Source of the DNA: Glycine soja
Taxonomy: Eukaryota; Streptophyta; Magnoliopsida; Fabales; Fabaceae
Direction of reading: 5' to 3'
DNA: 64,000 nucleotides
NCBI RefSeq assembly: GCF_004193775.1
Contig: NC_041010.1
Location: forward strand, 37,437,562-37,501,561
Each line of letters starts with the position of its first letter. Position 1 is the stretch's first letter. This document shows positions 27,100-39,412 of this stretch, in pieces. Position numbers and translations under genes: made by a program. The notes below the pieces were generated by a model. The model saw only the letters and a list, made by a program, of their open reading frames with translations. It was not told the origin of the DNA and searched no databases.

Positions 27100-30000
27100 T
27101 TAGCTCAGTTGTTAGCATGGTTTAATTTTTCCTTTTAAGAAATCTAACTAATCTTTGAAGGTAATTTATGTTATCTGAATTAAAATAGCTGCGTTGCGCG
27201 GCGGTGGCCACAATTTGCGGAGGTGTTCATACCAACTTTTGGCACCATAAGGATACATGCATGAAAAATTACTAAGACTGTCATAGCATTAAATGTTCAT
27301 GATTGATCAATCTCTGCGGGAACACTTGATAAAATATTTTTAGTTTATAATAAAAGAGGATGAGATTAATGTTATACACTATGTATAAAATAATTTTATA
27401 TTATTATCTAATTATAAATTATCATTTGAATTATTTTAAGATAATTATTTTAAAAGTTAATAAATTTTTCATGATTTTATAAAAATGTATAACTATTTTC
27501 CTCGTAAAGAATTAATAACGCTCATATAAAACTTAATTGAAATTATGGTGATTTCACTCTATATAATAATCTTTTTGTACGTGCATTGCTTATACACATA
27601 AAAGTATCATATCCGTGCCAATCTAGTGCTAGATTCTGGATTGTTCTTGCATGGGTAATGCTATTCGTGTGCTAATTCTTATCTTCGACATCTTTTATAA
27701 TTATGTAGCTGGTAAATTCTCATCTAATTAAAAAAAATATGGACCTAAACTCTCTCACAAAATCACTAATAAACATTTCTAAGAATTTGTTTATGTAAAA
27801 TTTGTTCAATTAATTAGTATTGTTATTTAAAATCAACTGTCCACTACTTACCTCCTTTCATTTAATAACTTTTGCTAACAAGTTGCTTTTTCTTTATTTT
27901 ATTCTCCAGAGTTTATTGAAAAATGTTAGTACATAGTAACATTTAAGAATTTATTTTTTATTTTTTATTTGTAAGAATCAAAGATAAATATAAAAAAAAA
28001 AATTACAGCAATTCATATATCTTGTTCACTATAGACTACTTTTGAGGTAACATATTTAAGATTTTAAAATATGATTCGTAACTACAATTATAGTTACAAT
28101 AATTGAGGTACATTTATTTACATTTTTGTAATATTTAAAATCACTAGAAAACTGTACGGGCGGCTGCATCTATAATTTAAAACCTTTAAAATGTTTTTCA
28201 AAATCACTTTTTAATATTAGGTAAAAAATTATGTAGTTCTCATTATATTAAAAAAAAAATGAGTCTCTCATTAAGTGAATCACGCATGGATTTTGCTCAA
28301 CAATAAAAAAATAATTAGATTTTTCATAGTTGTATCTTCCAATTTCACTAGGATTTTCCCTTTCTAAATCCATATGCCACTGGTTAACAGAAGCCGAAGG
28401 GGCAAAACCCCAAAAGATTCAATAAGATGTCAAGCAATTAATATTATTTTTTTACCCCTGAATTTTCCACAATCGGGTATAATGTTGGTTTCACCATTTT
28501 TTTTTTTGGAAAAATGTAAATTATTAAACCCGAAATGGTACAATAATAAACACAACATACTCCGTAACTAGAGAAAATAAAAAACCTCCCTAATACAAGA
28601 AGACCTATATCAAGGTGTTAAAACAAATGCAACAGATGCACTTGTCTATATATAAGAAATTTAATCTTGTTAATAATCTCTATTGCACAAAATTGATCAT
28701 TAGTAGACTCTAATTGTTATAGTCAGACAACGAAATTTTCCTTGAACACTTGATGTAGATTGTTCCTAATTAAAGAGTAGTAATGCGCTTCAAAGAAGTG
28801 AAACGTCTACGGAGAAAAGTCAAATCACGAATGTGAACCCAAATTTAAAGAAATTTTCTACAAGAAAAGAACAAATATAGCAACAAAGACATATGTAATG
28901 TATATGCTTCCGTAAAGCTACATAAGCCCCAGCCACAAATGCTGAGTGATTGTCCTTTCCCTCCCATTGAATTATGGTTATAACAGGGACATAAACAGTA
29001 ATAAATCAACAACATGGATACTAAGAAAAAATAGCATGGTCACGTGAATGTCAGAGTAATGTTCATTTTATGCTTTGGACTTTTTCTTTTTTATAAAAGC
29101 GCTTTTAATTAAAAAAATATGAAAAAATTTAATGGAAAATTACACAAATTTAAAAGAACAATTTTTTTGTTATAAATTAATAAACTTAATTTTCAAACTC
29201 AAGAAAAAAATAATAAAAGCACTTTCTCAATAAAATTATTTAAACATACCCATCATACTATTGTCATATTTTTCACACCTTTGGTTTTTTTTTTAATTTA
29301 ATAAATTTGAACTACGACCCGGTTCCATTTTATATTGGCTGCATGAGGATTTCTTTCTCATAGCCACGACGGCTCTGACATTTTTCTTTAAGATAGGCTC
29401 TGACATTATAATAAATCGGAATGTTGATTGTATTGATATAATAATATGTACATAAATATATACATATAGCTCAATCGCAATTATCTCAAACAATTATTCT
29501 ATAATTACTCTAACAATATTTTTGAAATAAATGAGTCAAGGATATAAATTACTCTTTCATGGTTTCCTCAATTAAGTTTGACCTCCTACAATCATTCATT
29601 CTTTTCTGGTTTCCTCAAATAAGTATAGATAGTTTACAAGATGTTCTATGTTTAAACATCATTATTGTTATACACTAAGAAAATTATGAACGTTAAGGGT
29701 GAGAGGCAGGGGAGAGGAATAACCATAGTTGAGTAATAATTCATACATTTATAAACAAGCTATTTTCATTTTGTGATCAATCCATCACCTTATAAAGTAC
29801 ACCTAGTTAATGGCAGAGAGGACAACCATCCTACTAAAAAGAAATTACCCATTGCAAGTTGCAACACGCGTGTAATGCAATTTGATCAATATCTATATAT
29901 GCATTTATGAGCATAGAATCCGGTCAAAATTTTGGGTTAAGAGAAAAATAAAAAGCACAGTTCACTATATACATATTTGAAGGTGTATATTATCAACAAT

Positions 30001-33000
30001 TATTAATACAAGTAGTAGTGATAGTAATTTGCATCTCTTAATTAGTTGTTGAGAGTTTAAATATGAAATATACCATATTAAAAAAAATATTTATTTTATA
30101 TGCGTGATTTCTAACCAAAATTAATTCCAATAGATACTTGATATCAATTTAATTTTATGGTAAGAAAAAAATATTGGAGTTGTATAATAGCATATGTTGT
30201 TGGCACTTGAGTGAGAGTACTAGTAGCATCTAGCATGCATCAGTGTGGCATGGGGTCACTTGTCTTACCCCAGGGAACCAGCCACCCACCGACTCACCCC
30301 CAAGTTGTTACTACACACCTTTTTTTCTCTCTCTCCCTCTTTGGTAGCTTAAATGTCTGCTAATCATAACTACAAGTCTATGCAGCACCACTTTTTTTTA
30401 AAACTAATTAAAGTTTGATAATAATCATATATAACAACTATATATGACACTTTTTTCTTGAAGCTGAGTTTTCAAATTTTGAGCTACCACTTTCGCCTTT
30501 ACTGCGGAACAGTGAACAATAGCAAAATCATCCCGCATTCTTTTGTTTACCAAGTGCTATGGTACTACTGTTCCTTCCTTCATGCTGCTAACAAAATGAC
30601 AATAAAAATGACATCAAATCAATTAGTCTTTCACACCCTTTGTCCTCTTTTCTGTGTGTACTCAGCTGGCTCATTTTCTTTCTCTCTCAATCTAGTAGTT
30701 TTTTTTTAATCCTCTTATTGAATATGAAAGAAGTTGCATTGATAGATAAGTAAAGTTTAATTAAGAATTAAATTTAATCTAATGATTTTTTCTTTTTATA
30801 GTTTTTGTATCATATATTTTTACTTTTAAGGCTCTCTATTTTCTTTTATGATTATGTTATTGTGAATGAGCATTTCTAGTGTCTTTTTTTTCTTTAAATC
30901 ACATATTTTTCATTCGCATAAATGGAAAGGAAAATTGCACTAAAATATTCCTTCAAATTTTTTGAAAAAATATAGTCATATTTAAGATTCCATTTGACAA
31001 ACTATTAAAAATTCTTTCAGAAATGCTTAAATATCATGAAAATAATTCACATGGTACGAATCAATATGATCCATTTATTATATACCTCCTTTATTCTATA
31101 AACCATCATGATTTTTCTTTCATCAATGTCACATTTTGTATGGCTTTCATCAAATATTCTTTGTACTAAATATTTTGTTGTAAGGCTAACATACATTTTA
31201 ATATAAATTTTGTGATTTATTTAATTTAGATATACATTGCATTTACGCACGTTTAGTAATTAAAAAATAATTTTACTAAAACGAATAAGCCCTTAATGTC
31301 AATATACACTTTTTTTCAAATTTAGTCACATTTTGTTTTTGGTGAACCTAAGTTATCTCTCAGCCAAGAAAAAAATTCTCATTATTGAAATCCATTTAAA
31401 AATTAATCTTTATCAATAAATATTTTTATGTACATACAAACTTAAAGATCGAACTTCTTAGCATTTATTTAAGTGACCAAAGTATTTATTATCAGCTTCA
31501 AATTATCCTTGTCTTATTAACATAATGTATGCATGTCTGCATATATTTTCTTTCTCCGTTTTCTAGTGGTGAAGGATGATTCTATTACTTTGAGCAAAAA
31601 TATTGTCCAAGTACCGGTAAATAATACTTATGTGTTCCTCTAAAAAAAAAACCTTCTGTGTTGAGCAAATTATGTTACATAAAAGAAAATTATGCTATTA
31701 TCACTTTAAGCATTATTTAACTTATATGTACACGTTTGTTGATACGTACAGAAATAATATATCGAATATTTTGAATAATAATTTAAGTATTTCAGAAATA
31801 TTATATAAATAATAAGTAGCTAAAATTATCTTGTAAATACGGAGAGTAATTATACGATTTGTGAGTGGTCGAAATCATTTCTCTCAAGAAAGCCTAAAAA
31901 AGTTTGTAGAAAATGCACTCTTTCAAGCAATTTCTAATAAAAATTTCGTTAGGTGCACATACATGATTTATTCCATTAATTGAAACTATTGAAAATAATT
32001 ATAACTTTGATTACTTTTAAAGTTAAGTTCATACATATAATATTCGTCAAGTCAAATATATGTGTTTTTATAGGTTCTACAGAAGCTTCGGCAACTAATT
32101 TATGCAATGGAATATTTGAAAAATGAAAAAATAAAATTAATAATTAGAACATCTCTAACTCACTGTAAACTGAAGAAACAAAGAAAATAGTGTACGGAAC
32201 TGCAAACGAGATCAACTGATAGGACGAACGAAAAAGTTGAATAGAGAAAAGTCCAAAATATCACAAGTGTCTCAAACCATATCAATCATGATTCATTTTG
32301 ACAAAGAAAAAAACACATAAATGTCAAGCTTTGAAGATCATTTAGTGTAGTACTATTTGAAAGGTGATAAATACCTAAATCTAACAAATTATTGCATATA
32401 TAGCAGAGTTGGATCAAAAGCCACATATTGGTGAGGACAACTTGCACTTTTTTTGTTTATTTTTGAAAAAAGGGTCTCCCTAATTATTTTGACTGTTAAC
32501 TTAGCCATTCATAGAGCTGAAATAAAATATCTTCAATCATTGCTGAAAAAGGAAAAAAGAATATAAATTAACTATAGGAAGCCTCGGTAATCCCGCTTCA
32601 CGAGATTCCATTTTATGTCAGGTATAACAAATTCAACTGCGTTCAATGACTTAACTATGCATTAGAATGTTCTATTCTATAAGGCTAGGCGTGCATAGGA
32701 CTGCATAATAATAATAATAATAAAAAGAAAGCATGATTAATTAGTTGCGTCCAATCGTGCATTGATGGGTAAAATATGCAATTTAAGCATAGGGCAATCC
32801 TTTCTAGAAAGCACGGAAAGATATAGTAAATAATTGGGAGTATTATTTAGGGGTTTGAGGTGGCACTGACATATTAGCATATAATCCTATCATTACAAAA
32901 AAGCTAAATTACATTACATTATATCAAGGGTAAGATAAATACCAACGGCTACTGACCTACTACACTTCAAAACAAATCAAATCACTTTGTTCGGATTTAT

Positions 33001-33289
33001 TGAATCAAGGCTTTCTTTGGTAGTACAGTGTATAGGATAGTATAGAATTTAATTAACATGTGCTTAGTTGTTTAAACTTGAAAAAAAAGAAAACTAATTT
33101 TATGATACTAGTACAAGTTTAGAGTTATTAAAAATTATTATTTTTAAGTTTAAAAGATACATCAAATAAAATGTTAAGCTTTATATTTAGAAATACAGTA
33201 CATAGTTATTATAAACTTTTTAAAAGCATATCTTTTTATAAAAAAAGAAATGAAAAATATTGATCCAACAAGCTGGTAGATTAAATACT
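27100..33289. other. Long AT-rich intergenic region
   Basis: About 6 kb with no recognisable gene. A short GC-rich island sits at 27190-27230, and a less AT-rich patch at 30180-30320. An AAT triplet run lies near 32705-32723. No terminal repeats that I could pair were found. It is probably decayed repeats. Confidence 0.45.
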
Positions 33290-34370
33290 TTCAACCTCGA
33301 CCTATCAAGCAAAATGTTTCAGAGAAAAATCTGGCACCGACAGATCCCTCCTTTGACTTCTTTTCTCATTTGGAGGACAAAAGCCTATGAATAATCAGTT
33401 ATGAAAAAGAGATTGTGGCATAGTATTGATGTGTAGTTCATGTGATGTGGAAAAACCAATGAATCAACCGAGCATCTCTTCCTCAAATGTCATGTATCTT
33501 CTAAGTTGTGACAATGGCTCAGTTCTTATATATATGAGTTGCCAAATAGGCACTACCTCCATTCAATCCATTATGTCTTCATCTCACTCTTTTTGGTCTA
33601 AGCATAGGAAAGACGACATATCTCTGGTTGTAGACACTTTATTGTTTGTGTGACTGTTGGGTTACAAGTGTGAGGTGAAGTCTCACATCGAGTAGAAGTG
33701 GAAAGGTTGAACAGCATATAAGTGAGGAGAAGATCCATAAACCTGAGCCTTAAGGTTTTGGGTTAGAGTGTGGTGTCAAGTCTCCTTATATGGTGACTCC
33801 TGGTCCACAGGTGTACTCCTCGAATCTCCCCAACAATTGGTATCAGAGCCGATGGTTAGACCCCACAAGTGTACCCCTCGAATTACTAAAAAATTACTAA
33901 AAACGTCACATTGGTTATGATGAATTCTTCTATTTATGATTTTTTTTTATTATGAAAAGTATGGGTATCAATGGTCATCCTAGGCCAGCGAAACAAGATT
34001 AAGGAGGTTGTGGTGGCATATTCTGTAATCATTCAACCTCTTTTTTAGCCAGCTTTACAGTTAAACTGAGCATTCAAAGTTCATTATATGCAAAAATTAT
34101 GGAAGTTATCCATGCGATTGAATGGGTTGAAAAAAAAGGATGGAAGAATTTGTGGCTAGAGTGCGATTCTACTCTAGTTGTCCAAGCTTTCTACCAGCAT
34201 GGTTTGGTCCCTTGGCAACTAAAATGATATAATTATTGTATAGATTTAATTAAGAAAATGAATTTTGTAGTAGGCCATATTTGCATAGAGGGCAACATTT
34301 GTGCAGGCAGGCTTCTCTCTTGCTTTTTTGTTTTCTGATTTTTATTGGTGGGATTATACTCCACTTTTAG
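33290..34370 (+). pseudogene. Remnant of a LINE retrotransposon tail (zf-RVT and RNase H)
   Basis: The left part reads IWHRQIPPLTSFLIWRTKAYE (33314-33389), then in another frame CSSCDVEK, and in a third HLFLKCHVSSKL*QWLSS. This is the zinc-binding region after plant LINE reverse transcriptases, with the expected Trp mutated to stop. The right part (33970-34326) matches the RNase H domain of these elements: GGCGGIFCN, GWKNLWLECDSTLVVQAF, VPWQLK*, HICIEGNICAG. It has two in-frame stops, and one acidic catalytic position appears replaced (AKIMEV where AE is usual). The two parts are split by a short LTR at 33655-33835. The element is long dead; 5' ORFs and poly(A) tail are not seen. Confidence 0.78.
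33655..33850 (+). mobile_element. Short LTR with initiator tRNA-Met primer-binding site
   Basis: A 181-bp unit runs from TGTTGGGTTACAAG to TCTCCCCAACA, with TG...CA ends in inverted TGTTGG/CCAACA. Two bases later, at 33838-33850, is TGGTATCAGAGCC, the standard plant primer-binding site complementary to initiator tRNA-Met. This is therefore a 5' LTR of a reverse-transcribing element on the + strand. An LTR this short suggests a TRIM-type miniature element. No second full LTR is found downstream; only a short echo (CCACAAGTGTACCCCTCGAAT, near 33863) of the LTR's 3' part is seen. It is inserted in the LINE remnant. Confidence 0.8.
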
Positions 34371-37300
34371 ATGCAACATAATTGAATAGAAACACAATAG
34401 GTCTCCCAAAATAGGTTCACATAGTCTTCTTTTCCATGGGGTTTGGTTGATGTTCCCATGTGTGTGTGTGTTTTTTTTAAATCCTTTTCTTAATAAATTT
34501 TTTTGGTATGTGGTTGAGGATCATTGGAGTTTATGGTATCAACCTAATTGAGATCATTGTCTCTGTGGGAGGTTTGCATACCTTGGTTTATTAAAAAAAC
34601 ATACAAAAAAATGTGTTAAATAAGATGACTCAATAAACCAAACTCGCTTTGTTACTCACGTTTTAAAGGGCTATTATGCATTATTTTATAAAATTTAATT
34701 TTTATACACTGTGAGTATAAAGATTTTATACTGTGAAATAATTAAAATTTATTTGTATATAATTTTTAAAATTATTATTATAAAGAACAATAACTTTACC
34801 GGCCATAACAATCTAAGAATGAATAGCAATATAAAAAATCTTTAAAACTGCATTACATTTTAATTAATTATTGTTCTATGAACAAAATAAAGCCTAAAAG
34901 TTATTTATTTTAGGAATCAACTTGTTATTATTAATAATGATATCTATTAAAAATAAGTAAATACTAAAGAATATTCACCCACTTCTTACGAATTAAAAAT
35001 TAAAAGCATTTAATAAATACTTTTGCCAACACAAATAAACAAATATAATTAAGAGGTATAACTTAGTTGAATAAATATATGAATTATTATAAATCCCTCT
35101 ACTTGTCTGAAATCTTTATCAATAAAAAAGAAAGAGTTAACAAATAAAAAAAACATCAAAATTTACAATGAAACGTGTTAGTAACATTATAGGTTTCAAT
35201 AATAAAATACTTTTGTAATTTTTTAACTATTCACCCAACACTCATTCAAAAAAAAAAGTATTCACCCAACACAATTTTCAATATAATTTACACGCATTAC
35301 TCCTTTAAATGCCAACGAATACTCGATCACTTTTTTAAAATTTTCAATGAATTAAATGTTCTATTATTTGTTATGTTTTTCATTTGTTTAAAAAGTACTC
35401 ATTAAATAAAAGTAAAAAGAAAAAAAAAATCCTCTATAAAAGCAAGGGGTAACAGAATCTCCTGTTTCTTATAATGAATTACTCACTTTCTTTCTTTGGT
35501 GGCTAATAGTTAATAGTTAATTTACATTTCAATCAAAGCACAAATAAAGAAAATAAGATTTTGAAGAATAATAGATTATTAGCATTAATAACTTGCTTCT
35601 TGCTTCTTCTTTGTGAATCCCTTTTTTTGGAGTGTCTTACAAGAATTCTTGACCAACTCGTTACATTGCTACATCAACCTCTGCACCTAATTATTGCATT
35701 ACATATCTTTATCTGTAGAATTATATCGTTTACTATAAAATAATTTTTATAATAATAATTTTTTATTACATCAATCATCTTATCAGAGGTTTCTCTTTTT
35801 AGTTTTTATTGTGAAAATAAATGTACAATAAATTATTTTTAAGTACTATTTAACTATTTGGCCCCTCAAAATATTTTGGCTAAGATATCCCACTGTATGT
35901 AATCTAGTTTTTTTAGGCAAGTGCCTCTAGACCCCAAGTTTGTATTTAGTTTTCTGTTGAGAAATATCTAATATACGTTTCTAAGGAAGCAATTAGTTGT
36001 CAATAAAAAGGAAGCAATTAATAAGTATTACTTTTCCTTTTGATTACGTTTCTAACACACTACTCCGATTAAATATAAATGATTGCATATGCGTTCCAAT
36101 GTTTATATCCATTTAACAAATTTTTGTGTTTAGATCTCAAAACCTGTATCAAAATTACAATAATAGTCAACAACTTTGTCGTCGTTTCTTTTAATATTAA
36201 AAACATATATATTCTTACTTTTTCAATAAATTAAAAATATACGTTCAAATATAAATTCAAAGTTCAATTTAATTTAGATACACCAATTACGTTGAATGAT
36301 TCAAAATTAATTTTATCTTAACTTTAAAACAAATATATCTACCCTCATAACTGTTAGCTAACTTAAAGGCAAAGGTTCATTCAGTAAGTCACTGACACTT
36401 GTCACATACAAAAGTGTCAATTTAATATTGTTAACCATTCGGCTAATTAAAGATTAGTATCCTTAACCAAAGTCCAAGTATATATCATCTACAATGCATA
36501 GTCAAATATATATCTCTTAATGCCGACATCAATATAATCACAAATACCATGCAACTTACTTGCTATCTGTCATAATCATTTTCAAATTATTTCAAATTCA
36601 AAATGATTATAAAAGTAAGGCTCAACAAATTAAAATATGATATCAAATTGATAGAAAGCTAGACTGTTATTAAAATATAGAAATAGAACTGGCAAAAAGA
36701 AAAGGACAGCAATTAATACATGCAAAGATATTGTTTTGCAATCTCTTTAACGTGTACTTTTGGCACAGGTTTTAATTAATTACTAATCGCAATTAGAATA
36801 CTAAACTACTCTGCATAAAAGTTCCGAAGATATTTATTTACTATTGTCCGAAAGAAGACAAGGTCACCTTAATAAAGTTTTCATGGGTAAGCTAAACTGC
36901 GTATAGTATATATGCAATTATTTAGCATCTTATATTAACCTTAAATTGTATTGGTTTTCACTGTTTAGTGTTTATCCATTGTGTTTTGGTTTTCACTGCT
37001 TATCCATTCTAGATATGCAATTGTTTCTGTTATTATAAATTAGAATATACAATAATTTGATATTTCTACTATATTTTTCTTTCTATTAAAGTTTCTTAAT
37101 ATTTTTTAATTTCTCTTGTTAGAGATGTATTTTACACATTATTTAATAATTAGCCAAAAAAATACTCACCATCTTAAACTACCTTAATTTTCTTAACCAT
37201 TTATCTCTTTTAATCTATCATTTTATTTTTACATCAAATTGAATTTTTTTTAAAACATAGTTAATAATAACATTATATCACATTAAAATTATTTATTATA

Positions 37301-39109
37301 AATTCAAAATATAATTTATATATTTAAAAATATTATGTTTAATGCACATTAAAATACTATTTTGTTTATATATATTCAATTTTTAATGAATAAAATGAGT
37401 CATACAATGAGGTAAAGACAAGTTTTGCTCTCTCCATTCCCATCCCAGTAATAATTGAAACAGGTTTACGGTCAAACTTGAGGAAACAATTAAGGATGAA
37501 AAATTTAAATCCATTTTCATCTCAATTAAAAAAGGGGAGTGTATCGAAAACTCGACTCACTTATTCTTTAATAAATCTTATATCAAATACATTCTAATTC
37601 AAATAATATATAAAAATAGATGTCAAGCATATTAAAAAAAACAAAAATAATTAAATCATATTTTTAACAAAATATGTTATTTAATTTTTATCATAATTTA
37701 AGTTATTAACAACACTGAAAGTTATTTATATTTTTAGTAACCATGAGAAATGAAAATGTGAAAATAAAATCTAATTTCTACTTTTACAATTTTATAACAA
37801 GAAAACTAGTTTAAGTTTGGTATCATGATAGATATTTATACCTTCAAATCCACCTTGTGCATGTTTGGATCGAAGTCCAAGATGTGCGTTTACAACGAAA
37901 TCCACATCCAAACTCTTCAAATGACGCAAAAGCATCAATTCTTAGCTCTAATTTTATGTGTGTCAAATTACTCCGGACGGATTTCCAAACATGCCTTTTG
38001 TAAATTAGAAAAAAAGTTCAATTTTAATATAAGTAAAAAAATGAGTTTTTTATTTATTAAAACAAGTCAAAATCAGATAAATATTCACACACTCATGGTT
38101 TAATTATCATACCTAGTATTAATCCCAATGATTGGACCTACTCAAATAGCATTATTTCACATCCCCAATAAATGTATATTATCTTCTAGATGTTCACGGA
38201 ATGGTCTTGATACACATTATACACTATTTGTGATGCCGATATGCATGGACTAGCAACTGAGAAAGTGCACACCATCTAGTGGGGGTGAAAAGGGCAAAGA
38301 GTAATTGGCAAGGTAAGCATATGGTGGCATGATGACAAATGAGAGAGCCACAACATTTTCAGTGACCAAAGTGCATAGCTTGGCAGAAAAAATAAAGTGT
38401 GTGCCGTCCTGAAAAATTTATGAGTGACCTAGCTAGTTAATTTTGCATGCCAGCCAATGCACACATATAAATAGAGATGATGTAGCCTTGTGAAGTAGGG
38501 CAAAATAAGATGCAAGAGAACAATCCCAAGCTTTAGGGGACCCATCCACATAGATTTTACTACTTTTTTTTTGTCCCTATTCAAATTCAAAATTAAATAT
38601 AACACACCCCTCATGGATTCCATGTACACTAGCATGAATTGAATTGAATAAAGAAAAACAAAAAAAATAAAAATTACAAATGAGTTGAAGGATATATAAT
38701 TGAAAGAGGCAGAACGCCGTATGGTGGAGACCCACCAATATGATGTAGCTCTCAGGTCATTAGTGGCAACAACTCCATTGTTATTTGTTACCACAACCTA
38801 GCTAGCTAGCCACCCTTAACTTCAATGTCCCCATCCTTAGGCTTCAAGAGTACTACTACATTACTATAAAGGAGCAACCAAATTCCATTACCTATAGCTA
38901 AGCCTGCAAAAGCCAAGATTTTGAAGGTAATTAGGGTAGATCATGATCACATTTTGCCGTTCTTTATAGGTGTTAAGTTAATAATTTAGTGAGTGTACAT
39001 GTGCCGATCTTCTTCTTTTTTTAGTTCTTACATAAAAAAAAGTTACATGTTTGTTCTTTTATATGAAAATTATTTACATTTCAATATATATATGGTTGTC
39101 TACTAAAAT
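34371..39109. other. AT-rich intergenic region
   Basis: No gene recognised. Short local repeats occur: CACCCAACAC twice near 35226 and 35263, and TTGGTTTTCACTG twice near 36953 and 36987. The ORF at 38429-38794 on the minus strand has hydrophobic stretches but no family resemblance, and is treated as chance. Confidence 0.45.
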
Positions 39110-39412
39110 TATAATTAAGAATTAAATACGTTTTTAGTTCTTACAAATAGGTTAATATTTTTTTTAGTCCCTCAAAAATTAATTGTTTTCTTTTATTCTT
39201 TTAATTATGAAAATATGTTATTGTGTGATCTTTATTTTCATAAATGAATGACTAAAAGCAGGTGATTTTTTTTTTATGAGGGATGAAGACCGCATTTGAC
39301 ATATTTTCGTAAATGAGATATTAAAATAGGAGATTTAATTATTTTCAAAAGACCAAAAATAAACTGTGTCCTATTTATAAGAACTCAAAAACATATTTAA
39401 CCCTATAATTAA
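39110..39412. mobile_element. Mutator-type MITE with 9-bp target duplication
   Basis: The element body 39119-39403 (285 bp) is flanked by identical 9-bp copies of TATAATTAA (39110-39118 and 39404-39412). Its ends are inverted: left GAATTAAATACGTTTTTAG then TTCTTACAAATAGG; the right end reversed reads GGGTTAAATATGTTTTTGAG then TTCTTATAAATAGG. Roughly 33 bases match with a few changes and one indel. A 9-bp duplication is the mark of Mutator-superfamily transposition. There is no coding capacity; TTTAGTCCCTC-type words inside are common in legume MITEs. Confidence 0.85.

Noticed and set aside
27099..27125. TTAGCTCAGTTGTTAGCATGG looks like a tRNA A-box arm
   Set aside because: No B box or foldable acceptor and T arms follow within tRNA distance.
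38429..38794. 121-codon minus-strand ORF with hydrophobic stretches
   Set aside because: AT-driven, no family resemblance, no promoter or splice context.
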